A program made the position numbers and the translations under genes. 64,000 bases of DNA from a virus, in IMG/VR virus record IMGVR_UViG_3300042291_000957, positions 26,420 to 90,419 of that record; one strand, 5' to 3'. Below the pieces are notes generated by a model, which worked only from the letters and a program-made list of their open reading frames with translations, searched no databases and had not been told where the DNA came from. Shown piece by piece: positions 16,365-24,199 of this stretch. How positions within the stretch are numbered: the first letter of the stretch is position 1; every line of letters starts with the position of its first letter.

Positions 16365-17215
16365 CTATGTGTTTGTAATAGATGCTCGATGTGTTTCTGT
16401 AGTCTAAGAATTGGCATTCCCTGACCAATCTCTTCCACAGTCCACTCACTATGACAGAGTTTTAAAAACCATTCATCTCGATCCAGCAGTTGAGGATTCT
16501 CCAAATTTTCCCATTTTTCACTAACCGGATGTGCCAAACTTGATGTATCGCATATTACAGGAATTCCATTTATAGCTGCCTGCACGGCCGGTCCGCTATT
16601 ATGATTTATTACACAATGGTAATTGTAATTAATGTCAAAATCGTCATAACTGTTTTGTATTTTTCTTGGCGTCTCAACCACAGCGTCTACAAATTTCTCA
16701 CGAATTTGTGATCTTGGGTGGGGCCTAACCACGATTTTTCTATCACTGTATTTCTTTATTTCGAGAATGGTTTGCTTGACCCATTGTTCCATTGATGGTT
16801 GATCGCACCATTGCAAACTAGCACTATGTTGGCAGGCAATTAGAATTTCTTGCCTTCGATGATGATTTACAGGTTGTAGTGAAACCCCTAAAATTTGTGG
16901 TCTTGCTAGATCTAAATCTTGTTGATTGCCAAATATACCAAAATTGTTGATATGGTTTAGTCCTATTCGCCAGGTCATTCCTCTTTTTAAATTTCCCACC
17001 TCGATGATTATAATAGGTCTGTGATTTTTAATAGAATTTTCATAGATCAACTTATTTGGCCGCATTCTCCCTTGCCATAGCACAGACCAAATCACACCTA
17101 CATCTTCATCCCTATCTACTACTGAATGTCCTAGTTTTTTTAAGCCTGCAGAAAAGGCTGCAAATACAGGAGTGCTGTTTAGTGCTCCATTTTCTTGATA
17201 AATTCTAAAACGCAT
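16361..17215 (-). CDS. GT-B-like capsule/glycan protein, paralogue 1 of 5
   Basis: A 284-residue member of a local family. Shared features are a central motif with an Arg-His-Pro (KIVVRPHPRSQIREKF), a GT-B-like donor-site block (HNSGPAVQAAINGIPVICD) and a C-terminal signature (DEWFLKLCHSEWTVEEIGQG). The fold resembles capsule polysaccharide glycosyltransferases. This copy retains the HP pair and a His before the NS motif. It is separated from the other four copies by a plus-strand two-gene insert. Confidence 0.68.
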   Translation of the reverse strand: MRFRIYQENGALNSTPVFAAFSAGLKKLGHSVVDRDEDVGVIWSVLWQGRMRPNKLIYENSIKNHRPIIIIEVGNLKRGMTWRIGLNHINNFGIFGNQQDLDLARPQILGVSLQPVNHHRRQEILIACQHSASLQWCDQPSMEQWVKQTILEIKKYSDRKIVVRPHPRSQIREKFVDAVVETPRKIQNSYDDFDINYNYHCVINHNSGPAVQAAINGIPVICDTSSLAHPVSEKWENLENPQLLDRDEWFLKLCHSEWTVEEIGQGMPILRLQKHIEHLLQTHS

Positions 17216-17224
17216 TTTCTTTGA

Positions 17225-17232
17225 AATAAATA
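17225..17232 (+). promoter_or_regulatory. Late promoter motif (AATAAATA), plus strand
   Basis: AATAAATA, 12 bases before the ATG at 17245. It faces a minus-strand motif at 17239-17246 in the same 29-base gap, forming a compact divergent late promoter. Confidence 0.4.
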
Positions 17233-17238
17233 TATGAG

Positions 17239-17246
17239 TATTTAAT
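17239..17246 (-). promoter_or_regulatory. Late promoter motif (ATTAAATA), minus strand
   Basis: Minus-strand ATTAAATA placed 23 bases before the ATG of the gene ending at 17215; weaker match than the plus-strand motif. Confidence 0.35.
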
Positions 17247-17652
17247 GAAACGTATGAACAAATTTATTAAAAGAATTAGTAAATCAAAAAAAAATATTAG
17301 AAATATTCTAGTAGTAGGCACCGGATGGGAGAAACTACCAAATCTTTGTAATGGATTTGCCAGTGTGTTTGTAATTTCTACCGGAACGCAAGACTTTCGA
17401 AGAAAAAATCTCATATATAAAGAAAGTTTCGATCAAATAGAAACATTGCCAGACATAGACGCTATTGTGATGGATAGAGATCAAGACATACATGTGTCTA
17501 AATTGCTCCCGTTACTTCAAAGGTATCAATCAGTTATACTAGTTCAAGGTGTTGAGTTGTTTGCCAAGACAGAATACAAGTTTTTGAAAACATACGGATA
17601 TGCTGTCACAGAAATGTTCGGAGATTCTCATATATGGAAAAAAATAAATTGA
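17245..17652 (+). CDS. Hypothetical protein, 135 aa, in plus-strand insert
   Basis: Begins MKRMNKFIKRISKSKKNIRN, a very basic N-terminus, then NILVVGTGWEKLPNLCNGFA, which resembles a small Rossmann-like nucleotide-binding start, and PDIDAIVMDRDQDIHVSK. ATG 17245 or 17254 could be used. It overlaps the following glycosyltransferase gene by 19 bases. Alone in orientation among sugar genes; function unknown but probably connected to its partner. Confidence 0.55.
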   Translation: MKRMNKFIKRISKSKKNIRNILVVGTGWEKLPNLCNGFASVFVISTGTQDFRRKNLIYKESFDQIETLPDIDAIVMDRDQDIHVSKLLPLLQRYQSVILVQGVELFAKTEYKFLKTYGYAVTEMFGDSHIWKKIN

Positions 17653-18482
17653 AAATTGCAGTCGTAACTACCTTTCACGGAGAAGGTCTAGAAAAGTATG
17701 CACAACGTATGATCAATACTTTTTGCACTAACTGGCCTGCTGAAGTTGTTCTTCATCTCTATCCGGAAAACTGTAATCCTGCAATCAGTGATCACAGTCA
17801 CGTTACGCTGAAAAGGTTAGAAGAAGTTGAAGAATTGATGGCTTTCAAAAACACATGGCAAGGTGTACCTAAAGCCAACGGCGACGTCAGCGCCGACCCG
17901 GTGAGATCACTAAGAAAGGATGCCGGCAAAGGATTCAAATGGCACGCAGTAAGATTTGCACACAAAGTCTATGCTATTTTTGACTGTGCAAGGACTACCG
18001 ATGCAGATATCTTGGTATGGATGGACGCAGACACTATTTGCCATAGTCCTATATCCATGCAAAACTTGTACAGAATGATTCCTGCAGATTCAGAACTGTG
18101 TTATCTTGGAAGAAAAGGCAAATATTCAGAGTGTGGATTATATTCTATGAACCTACGCAGTCCTAATGTACAGGCATTCTTGAAAGAATTTCAAAGATTC
18201 TATGATCAAGCAGAACAGGGAATTTTTCAGTTAGCCGAATGGCATGACAGTTTTGTTTTTGATGCTGTGCGTGTGAAATTTCCACAAATGAGGCAGTTAG
18301 ATTGGGCTGCTCATCTACATGATATTCGTCCTAGATTAGGAAGTTCACAAGGTGAAGGCCATCCGTTAATCAACAGCGAATGGGGTGCCTGGTTAGATCA
18401 TCTTAAGGGAGGCCGAAAGAAATTAGGTCGTAGTAAGTTAGAAGATCTAAAGGTTAAAAGAACGGAAGCCTACTGGAGCTAG
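17634..18482 (+). CDS. Glycosyltransferase-like protein, DxD type
   Basis: A 282-residue protein with a DxD motif in ILVWMDADTICHSPIS, typical of GT-A nucleotide-sugar transferases. KIAVVTTFHGEGLEKYAQRM is the N-terminal strand and AEWHDSFVFDAVRVKFPQMR provides a possible catalytic HD. It ends at a stop shared with the converging paralogue 2 gene (CTAG). Base composition appears slightly less AT-rich than its neighbours, consistent with a separate origin. Confidence 0.7.
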   Translation: MEKNKLKIAVVTTFHGEGLEKYAQRMINTFCTNWPAEVVLHLYPENCNPAISDHSHVTLKRLEEVEELMAFKNTWQGVPKANGDVSADPVRSLRKDAGKGFKWHAVRFAHKVYAIFDCARTTDADILVWMDADTICHSPISMQNLYRMIPADSELCYLGRKGKYSECGLYSMNLRSPNVQAFLKEFQRFYDQAEQGIFQLAEWHDSFVFDAVRVKFPQMRQLDWAAHLHDIRPRLGSSQGEGHPLINSEWGAWLDHLKGGRKKLGRSKLEDLKVKRTEAYWS

Positions 18483-19402
18483 ATATATTGTTTAAAAAAT
18501 TTCCAAGCTTCGCCGGATCGGAGTTCATCAAAATTCCAATGACACATACTAATTTTTTCAACCCAGGCTTGGCGTTCTAGCAAAACTGGATTTTCTATAT
18601 TACTTAGATCAATATTGGCTACTGCAACTGTTTGACTGTGTTCTGGTATAGGATCAGTTAAAAAAATTGGAATTCCTTCAATTACACTAGCTACACTAGG
18701 ACTACTATTGTAAACTACTGTAGCCCAGGCATTATGTAAATCTTCTTTGAGCTCGGTTCTAGTACTAAGTGAAACTGCCTTGTGATTTATCTTGAGATAG
18801 CCCATAATTTTTTTATCTCCAGGATGCGCTCTGACAACTATCGGCCTCTGGCTATATTTTCTTATTTCTAAGATAGTGGAATTCATCCATTGTATAACAT
18901 CTAGCCCTCCCATACTCCATCCGCCATTACGTTGAAGACATAATAGAATATGATTACCAGTTTTACGATATGGTTTTAGTGAAATATTTAAATTTTGACT
19001 AATTTTTTGCCACCTAGTATGATCAACATCTTTATCAAAATAAAATCCTGTGGTAGGAAATACTCCGTCGAAGCTATATCTCAGATAATGCCAAGGATTA
19101 GCTTTATTTGAAAACAAAAAAAGACTGCTGTCTACTATTAGCGATCTTTTATTTTGACTTTTTTGCAGATTTACCACATTTTTTCTTAATTGCAGATGCG
19201 GTGCAGATTTACCCTGATCATGTACAAAACCTTGTATCAGTGCAACGTCACAAGGAACAACATTTGTTCCATAGTGTGCCACAGCGGTATCACCTATAGT
19301 TGTAACACCTTGACAAAAATAATCTAATATTTGGGGTTTTTCTAAATTTTTGTTATTAGGTGGTATACCAGCATAGTAAGCCACTGCTGTGATATTAGAC
19401 AC
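18479..19402 (-). CDS. GT-B-like glycan protein, paralogue 2 of 5
   Basis: A 307-residue paralogue. VVYNSSPSVASVIEGIPIFL is the donor-site block, RPIVVRAHPGDKKIMGYL the RxHP motif and MCHWNFDELRSGEAWKFFKQ the C-terminal signature. The N-terminus MSNITAVAYYAGIPPNNKNL holds an extra module with FCQGVTTIGDTAVAHYGTNV. This subtype is recognisable from other marine phages. A glycan-transferring role is inferred from fold and neighbours. Confidence 0.65.
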   Translation of the reverse strand: MSNITAVAYYAGIPPNNKNLEKPQILDYFCQGVTTIGDTAVAHYGTNVVPCDVALIQGFVHDQGKSAPHLQLRKNVVNLQKSQNKRSLIVDSSLFLFSNKANPWHYLRYSFDGVFPTTGFYFDKDVDHTRWQKISQNLNISLKPYRKTGNHILLCLQRNGGWSMGGLDVIQWMNSTILEIRKYSQRPIVVRAHPGDKKIMGYLKINHKAVSLSTRTELKEDLHNAWATVVYNSSPSVASVIEGIPIFLTDPIPEHSQTVAVANIDLSNIENPVLLERQAWVEKISMCHWNFDELRSGEAWKFFKQYI

Positions 19403-20489
19403 CGTGATATTCCTTCACAATATTCAATGCAGTGCCGTCCATTAGTTCATCGTAAGTAAATTGACAATAGCTGAGCCACGCTAGCCAATCTCCTAGTGGT
19501 CCATAATATAAATCGTTGACCTGTGCAAGATTGTTTCTAGTTACAGAATTACTCACGTGCTTGTTAAGGGTAATAGCAGGTATACCAGCCCAAATAGATT
19601 CTACAGCACTATTGGAATTGATGCTGACTGTGCAATAGTAATCCCCTTGCATTAATGTTTTATATAGACTAGTTCGACTTTTTTTATTGACCTTGGATCT
19701 AATTTCTATAGGTCGGTCTGTGTGTTTTTTTAATTCCAGTATAACAGATTCTGTCCAAGATTTTGCTTCTACGTGCATGATGCTAGCAGCAAATTCTCCC
19801 GGTTCAACAATCAATATCTTCTTACCCTCTTTACGCCAGGGACTAGGAAATTCTGTAAAATTTTTTAACCTATCTGCAGGTGCAATAAATTGATTATTAA
19901 AATGCAAGTGATTTCTTGTGAGCCTATGCCACTTTTTATTGGATTCAATAAAATTTGTATATCCGCTATCTATAAACCAAAACGGGAGATTGTTATCAAT
20001 TTTATCTACAATGATATGTTCATTACCCACAGTGTTTCTTAACAGGCAATCTTCTACACTGTTTATGAAATCTTTCCGTCTAACCATAGTTGCTGTAGGA
20101 TCAATTTGTTGTCCAACAGTTTTGATAAAATATTGTCGATTACTTTTCATATAAGAGTCAATAATATTGTTGACTCCTAATTTTTCTATTACATATTCTG
20201 TTTGTTTATGTATTTGACCAAAATAATTTTTTCTATAGTTTTCTAAAATTGTATTGACTTTACTGCGCCATTCTGTAGTATCTGCAGTTACTCCCCTTAG
20301 CAATTTTTGTTTAAATTTATCACGGAATTTTTCAATGTCAAATTTATGATGATTTCTTTTGTCAATAACAAAATCTATTGCTTCGGCGGTTTTTAATTCA
20401 TTTAACTCAATATGAGAACAATGATCTTTTAGATCTATAAGACTTATAAGATAGTGTGCAATTTCTTTGTCGTTTACTAGTAGTTTCAT
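19395..20489 (-). CDS. GT-B-like glycan protein, paralogue 3 of 5 (with N-terminal extension)
   Basis: At 364 residues it is the longest copy: about 150 N-terminal residues, helical and charged (MKLLVNDKEIAHYLISLIDL and later FDIEKFRDKFKQKLLRGV), have no counterpart in the other copies. The common half contains RPIEIRSKVNKKSRTS in place of RxHP, VSINSNSAVESIWAGIPAIT and LSYCQFTYDELMDGTALNIV. Loss of the His-Pro suggests changed or lost activity. Confidence 0.65.
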   Translation of the reverse strand: MKLLVNDKEIAHYLISLIDLKDHCSHIELNELKTAEAIDFVIDKRNHHKFDIEKFRDKFKQKLLRGVTADTTEWRSKVNTILENYRKNYFGQIHKQTEYVIEKLGVNNIIDSYMKSNRQYFIKTVGQQIDPTATMVRRKDFINSVEDCLLRNTVGNEHIIVDKIDNNLPFWFIDSGYTNFIESNKKWHRLTRNHLHFNNQFIAPADRLKNFTEFPSPWRKEGKKILIVEPGEFAASIMHVEAKSWTESVILELKKHTDRPIEIRSKVNKKSRTSLYKTLMQGDYYCTVSINSNSAVESIWAGIPAITLNKHVSNSVTRNNLAQVNDLYYGPLGDWLAWLSYCQFTYDELMDGTALNIVKEYHGV

Positions 20490-21256
20490 TGGTTTAATAT
20501 TTTCCAGGCTGTGCCGTTGGCAATTTCTTCATTAGTGAATTGACCATAAGACAAGGTCTTACACATCTTAGTTATATCTTCTAATAGTGGTCTATACGGA
20601 TTTTTAAGTGTGGACAGATCAGTAGATGCCAATGTGCTGGCTGCGCAAGGCACTGAAATAAATGCAGGAATACCGTATAGTACACTTTCCAAAGATGCTA
20701 TACTATTAAAAGAAACAGTGGCATAGACTCCGCTATCAAAAGCATTATAGATAGAATATCCGTGATTTCTTTCGCTTCTTGCACCCTTGACCCTAACTTC
20801 AACAGGAAGATCTGAATAAGTTTTGATTTTTTCTGTAGTTTCTACAATCCAAGCATCGCAGTCTATATCATAATATCTACAGGCTTTAGGATTAGGTAAT
20901 ACTAACAAAATTTTCTTATTGTGATTTTTCCATCCTTGCCATACTAGTCTAGGATCTTGTTTCTGTAATTTTTCCCATCTATCAGAATCTACATTTTTAG
21001 GAAGTGAATGTTGTAGATTGTTTTTAACTACTCTGTGCCATATTTTTTTCCCGGAAGTATTTCCTGGACTAGGAAAATTCCCCAAATAACCAGTATCTAT
21101 ATAATAGAAATCTCTTTGCGTTTTTTGACATTCAACTATTTCACTTTTGCTAGTTACACCACGAACTACCATAGGCTTAGAAAATTCTTCCATTTTTGTT
21201 GTACAGTAATTAGTTGACCCTTGTACCAAAGCTTCTTCTAAAGATATTTCTTTCAT
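20486..21256 (-). CDS. GT-B-like glycan protein, paralogue 4 of 5
   Basis: A 256-residue copy with LPVEVRVKGARSERNHGYSI in place of RxHP, VSFNSIASLESVLYGIPAFI as donor-site block and LSYGQFTNEEIANGTAWKIL as C-terminal signature. It shares FYYIDTGYLGNF and WHRVVKNNLQHS with copy 5, so copies 4 and 5 are closest. Four-base overlaps link it to copies 3 and 5. Confidence 0.65.
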   Translation of the reverse strand: MKEISLEEALVQGSTNYCTTKMEEFSKPMVVRGVTSKSEIVECQKTQRDFYYIDTGYLGNFPSPGNTSGKKIWHRVVKNNLQHSLPKNVDSDRWEKLQKQDPRLVWQGWKNHNKKILLVLPNPKACRYYDIDCDAWIVETTEKIKTYSDLPVEVRVKGARSERNHGYSIYNAFDSGVYATVSFNSIASLESVLYGIPAFISVPCAASTLASTDLSTLKNPYRPLLEDITKMCKTLSYGQFTNEEIANGTAWKILNQ

Positions 21257-22044
21257 TGTGTTAATAGTTCCATTGCTTTGCCGTTTTTTAATTCGTTGTT
21301 GTGAAACTGCCCGTAGGCTAGATGACAGGCCCAGGCATATAATTTATCTTGATCAGGGTAGTAAGGAGTTTGGATCTTACTGATATCTTGAAGACTTACT
21401 GGACTTGCTGCATTTGTGGGAGCAAGAGTAAATGCTGGAATACCATGAAATATACTTTCTATTGCTGCAACACTGTTGAATGTTACTAGAGCAAATACAT
21501 CATTATCAAGCGCCTGCTGTAATGTGTCTGTGACAATTCTATCTATTCTTTTAGGTGCTCGCTCTCTAACTATTACTGGTCTATCAGTGTGTTCTTTGAT
21601 TTTTGCAACAGTTTCATGAACCCATTGATCCTTAGTAACTCCGTAGAATTTGCAAGGTTTTTCGTCTGGCGCTGCAACCAGTATCTTTCTGCCGTCTTTT
21701 TTCCAGGGACGAAAAGTTTTATTAAATTTTTTAAAACGATCGTCTGGTCGCGAAATAATCTCACTGTGTTGTAGATCGTTTTTTACTATGCGATGCCAAA
21801 GTTTCCAACCGTTAGGATTAGATGCAGTTCTCTCATTGCCAAAATATCCCGTGTCCATATAATAAAATGTGCGGCCGTCTTTCCAACAACGTTTCATTAT
21901 TTTGTGTTTAAGAATTCCTCTTAAAATAATTGGATCTTGAGAATCTGTATAAACAAAATCTTCTGTTGACACTGGTACAGTTTTGCATCCCGAGGCAAAC
22001 AAGTTAATGTATTCGTCCTCACCTTCTTTACTTAGAAAAATCAT
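21253..22044 (-). CDS. GT-B-like glycan protein, paralogue 5 of 5
   Basis: A 263-residue copy: TFYYMDTGYFGNERTASNPN, WHRIVKNDLQHSEI, RPVIVRERAPKRIDRIV, VTFNSVAAIESIFHGIPAFT and LAYGQFHNNELKNGKAMELL align throughout with copy 4. It starts MIFLSKEGEDEYINLFASGC. It probably acts with the GT8-like gene immediately upstream. Confidence 0.65.
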   Translation of the reverse strand: MIFLSKEGEDEYINLFASGCKTVPVSTEDFVYTDSQDPIILRGILKHKIMKRCWKDGRTFYYMDTGYFGNERTASNPNGWKLWHRIVKNDLQHSEIISRPDDRFKKFNKTFRPWKKDGRKILVAAPDEKPCKFYGVTKDQWVHETVAKIKEHTDRPVIVRERAPKRIDRIVTDTLQQALDNDVFALVTFNSVAAIESIFHGIPAFTLAPTNAASPVSLQDISKIQTPYYPDQDKLYAWACHLAYGQFHNNELKNGKAMELLTQ

Positions 22045-22718
22045 AGATTGCGTTGTAGACAGTAATCTGTATAAATGCGTTCACGGTGCCATTCATCTCC
22101 CATAGGAGTTGTAGCAAAGTCGTGAAAACTTGGAGTACCTAAGGTGTAGTGTAACAGCTTTGCATCTTGATTTGCGCCGAACTCATCAGGCAACCAGTTC
22201 CATACTTTAGGTAATTCTCCAACCAATTCATCAGCAAGCCAAGTAAATCTATGAAGTTGAGCGCCTGTGGCAGTTTCAATAAATTCAGGTGTTACTACTT
22301 TATTTGCGGAATGACCGCAATTCCAAAGAATAACACTTGACCAATTCTTTCGAGGATAATTTTCGTTTTTAGCACCGAGGTACTTTTCTGTCATTTTAGT
22401 TTTGTAGTCGTGTTTAACTACCATTACTGCTTTGCTGTCGTCTCGAAGAGCCCATAACTTTTCAATATCATCTCTAACTAGCATGTCGCCATCCATAAAG
22501 ATTGCCCAGCCTTTATATTCCATTAGGTGTGGAACTAAGAAGCGACTGTATATAAACTGATTACTACCGTCGGTATGTGTTTCTTGATAATCTTGCATAT
22601 TTGTTAACGCAAGTGGTGTAAACGAAATTGGTTTACTAGAATGTCTAATAATACTGTTGGCACATACATGGTATGCTATTGCTTCTCTATGGTCATAACC
22701 GATAAAAATATTAATCAT
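22041..22718 (-). CDS. Glycosyltransferase, GT8-like
   Basis: MINIFIGYDHREAIAYHVCA is a frequent opening for this family; GWAIFMDGDMLVRDDIEKLW contains the DxD metal motif; NWSSVILWNCGHSANKVV and ANQDAKLLHYTLGTPSFHD are typical later blocks with a candidate catalytic HY pair. The length of 225 residues is normal. Found widely in T4-like marine phages by my recollection; acceptor unknown. Confidence 0.77.
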   Translation of the reverse strand: MINIFIGYDHREAIAYHVCANSIIRHSSKPISFTPLALTNMQDYQETHTDGSNQFIYSRFLVPHLMEYKGWAIFMDGDMLVRDDIEKLWALRDDSKAVMVVKHDYKTKMTEKYLGAKNENYPRKNWSSVILWNCGHSANKVVTPEFIETATGAQLHRFTWLADELVGELPKVWNWLPDEFGANQDAKLLHYTLGTPSFHDFATTPMGDEWHRERIYTDYCLQRNL

Positions 22719-23479
22719 TTTCTTTCTATGTCCTCTTCTACACAGTTTTCACCATATTGAATTTCAATAACTCGCAAGGGTTGATCTGTCTCATTACATA
22801 ACTTATGCCATTGAGTTTTATTGATATGTATGTGTTGATGCTGTGTATATTCACCTAATAAATCCATGTCTGAGCTTTGATCTATTGTATAGACTGTAGC
22901 TATGCCTTCAGCTACAAACCAATGTTCTGCACGGTCTTGGTGACGTTGCATACTGAGACAAGTTTTAGGATTGACTGTTAGTTCTTTGAGTTTAACATGA
23001 TTGCCAACTTCATGTAGTACTCGATAGTACCCCCAGGCTCTACCAGTTTTAGGTGCTTTCCATTCTTGAAGAATCCACGAACTAGAATTCTTTTTATCTT
23101 CACCACCCACACCAAACACAAATTCTAGGTTGTTGTCTTGAATATCCATTTCTGGAATATTCTTATCTGTTCTATCGCCACCGTTGGCAAAGATGATTGT
23201 ATCTTCTGGAAAATCTTTTCTAACTTCTAGTATAGCACCTTTTGATGAGCCGTCGGCATCGTCAAAATCATAAACAATACCGTCTACGCATTTAATATTG
23301 TCTACGATATATGATCGTTCAGAAAAAGGCATAAAGGCTGCACCTTTTTTACGAACAAGCCATTCATCGGAATTGAGCCCTACAAGGAGTATGTCTCCTA
23401 GTTCTTTGGCTGCTTGGAAGTAGGCAATGTGCCCGGAATGTAGAGGATCAAATCCACCTGTGACTAATATTATTTTCAT
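22715..23479 (-). CDS. Cytidylyltransferase-like / mannose-6-P isomerase-type cupin fusion
   Basis: Residues 1-135 form a nucleotidyltransferase of the RfaE/TagD kind: ILVTGGFDPLHSGHIAYFQA has the HxGH motif. Residues 150-254 form a type II phosphomannose isomerase-like cupin: WGYYRVLHEVGNHVKLKELT, then LSMQRHQDRAEHWFVAEG with its QxHxxRxEHWxV core, and DQPLRVIEIQYGENCVEEDI. This pairs sugar activation with sugar-phosphate binding on one chain. The first gene after a palindromic late promoter (23480-23495); it heads sugar island 2. Confidence 0.8.
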   Translation of the reverse strand: MKIILVTGGFDPLHSGHIAYFQAAKELGDILLVGLNSDEWLVRKKGAAFMPFSERSYIVDNIKCVDGIVYDFDDADGSSKGAILEVRKDFPEDTIIFANGGDRTDKNIPEMDIQDNNLEFVFGVGGEDKKNSSSWILQEWKAPKTGRAWGYYRVLHEVGNHVKLKELTVNPKTCLSMQRHQDRAEHWFVAEGIATVYTIDQSSDMDLLGEYTQHQHIHINKTQWHKLCNETDQPLRVIEIQYGENCVEEDIERK

Positions 23480-23495
23480 GCAGATATTTATCTGC
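23480..23495 (-). promoter_or_regulatory. Late promoter motif inside a perfect palindrome
   Basis: GCAGATA-AA-TATCTGC type inverted repeat containing minus-strand GATAAATA (23485-23492), ending one base before the ATG of the fusion gene. It may serve both as a late promoter and as an operator or hairpin for sugar island 2. Confidence 0.4.
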
Positions 23496-23512
23496 GTATA
23501 TAATGAACTAGT

Positions 23513-23968
23513 TCAAAGAGTGGCGTCTTCTAACCCGGCTGTGCGTAGTTTTACAATATTGCTTAATTGCCACTGCTTTATATCTAGAGCCTTGATAATG
23601 CCCAACCATTTATTTCTAAGTAGGGCGAAATCGTTAATAATCTTTTCGAAATCTACAACGTCAGCTTCGCCTTCGACAAACTTTTCACAGTCTCTACTGC
23701 TTAACTGACGTTGATAGGTTTCAAGATACTTGCGAAAGTGTTGACTACGAAGTCTACGAAGTTCAATATTGAGATATTCTAAAATACCTTCAATTTCTTG
23801 AAGTTGGTTAAATCGATTTTCTACAATGCCGGGCATCTGCGCAGAGGCTTTTTCAATGTTACCTGCTACACGGACATCTTGTTTTGCATGAATTAATTCA
23901 GCTTCATAATAGGCCACAGCATCCGGAATATTTGAAATATCTTTAGAAACACGATCGTACCAATTCAT
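23513..23968 (-). CDS. uvsY: UvsY recombination mediator
   Basis: UvsY helps load UvsX on gp32-coated single-stranded DNA. The 151-residue product (T4: 137) begins MNWYDRVSKDISNIPDAVAY and contains HAKQDVRVAGNIEKASAQMP, EIEGILEYLNIELRRLRSQH and YQRQLSSRDCEKFVEGEADV, the helical family pattern. It is the last gene of the gp32-uvsX operon, one base after the 76-residue gene. Confidence 0.87.
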   Translation of the reverse strand: MNWYDRVSKDISNIPDAVAYYEAELIHAKQDVRVAGNIEKASAQMPGIVENRFNQLQEIEGILEYLNIELRRLRSQHFRKYLETYQRQLSSRDCEKFVEGEADVVDFEKIINDFALLRNKWLGIIKALDIKQWQLSNIVKLRTAGLEDATL

Positions 23969-24199
23969 TTATTCCTCATCTTCGTAGCTATCTTCATCCT
24001 CAATTTCTTCACCATCGATGACATAGTTAATTGCATCATCAAGATATGAGTCAACTCCTTTGAGACTGTCAAGCACACTTTCTTTAATACCATAATCCAT
24101 TAGTGTATTAACAAAATCTGCTGCCACATCTTTGCGATGTTTCTCTGGTATGTGTTCTAATACCAATGTCCAAATATCTGCAATTAAATCTTCTTTCAT
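23969..24199 (-). CDS. Conserved acidic protein between uvsX and uvsY, 76 aa
   Basis: MKEDLIADIWTLVLEHIPEK begins a helical protein ending in an acidic tail EEIEDEDSYEDEE. It overlaps uvsX by four bases and abuts uvsY. Small acidic proteins at this site are usual in marine T4-like phages; the role is unknown, perhaps modulating recombination. Confidence 0.7.
   Translation of the reverse strand: MKEDLIADIWTLVLEHIPEKHRKDVAADFVNTLMDYGIKESVLDSLKGVDSYLDDAINYVIDGEEIEDEDSYEDEE

Noticed and set aside
16330-16449. Longer N-terminus for the 15133 gene
   Set aside because: It would overlap copy 1 of the paralogue array by 89 bases and contain a consensus promoter; the ATG at 16329 fits the promoter.
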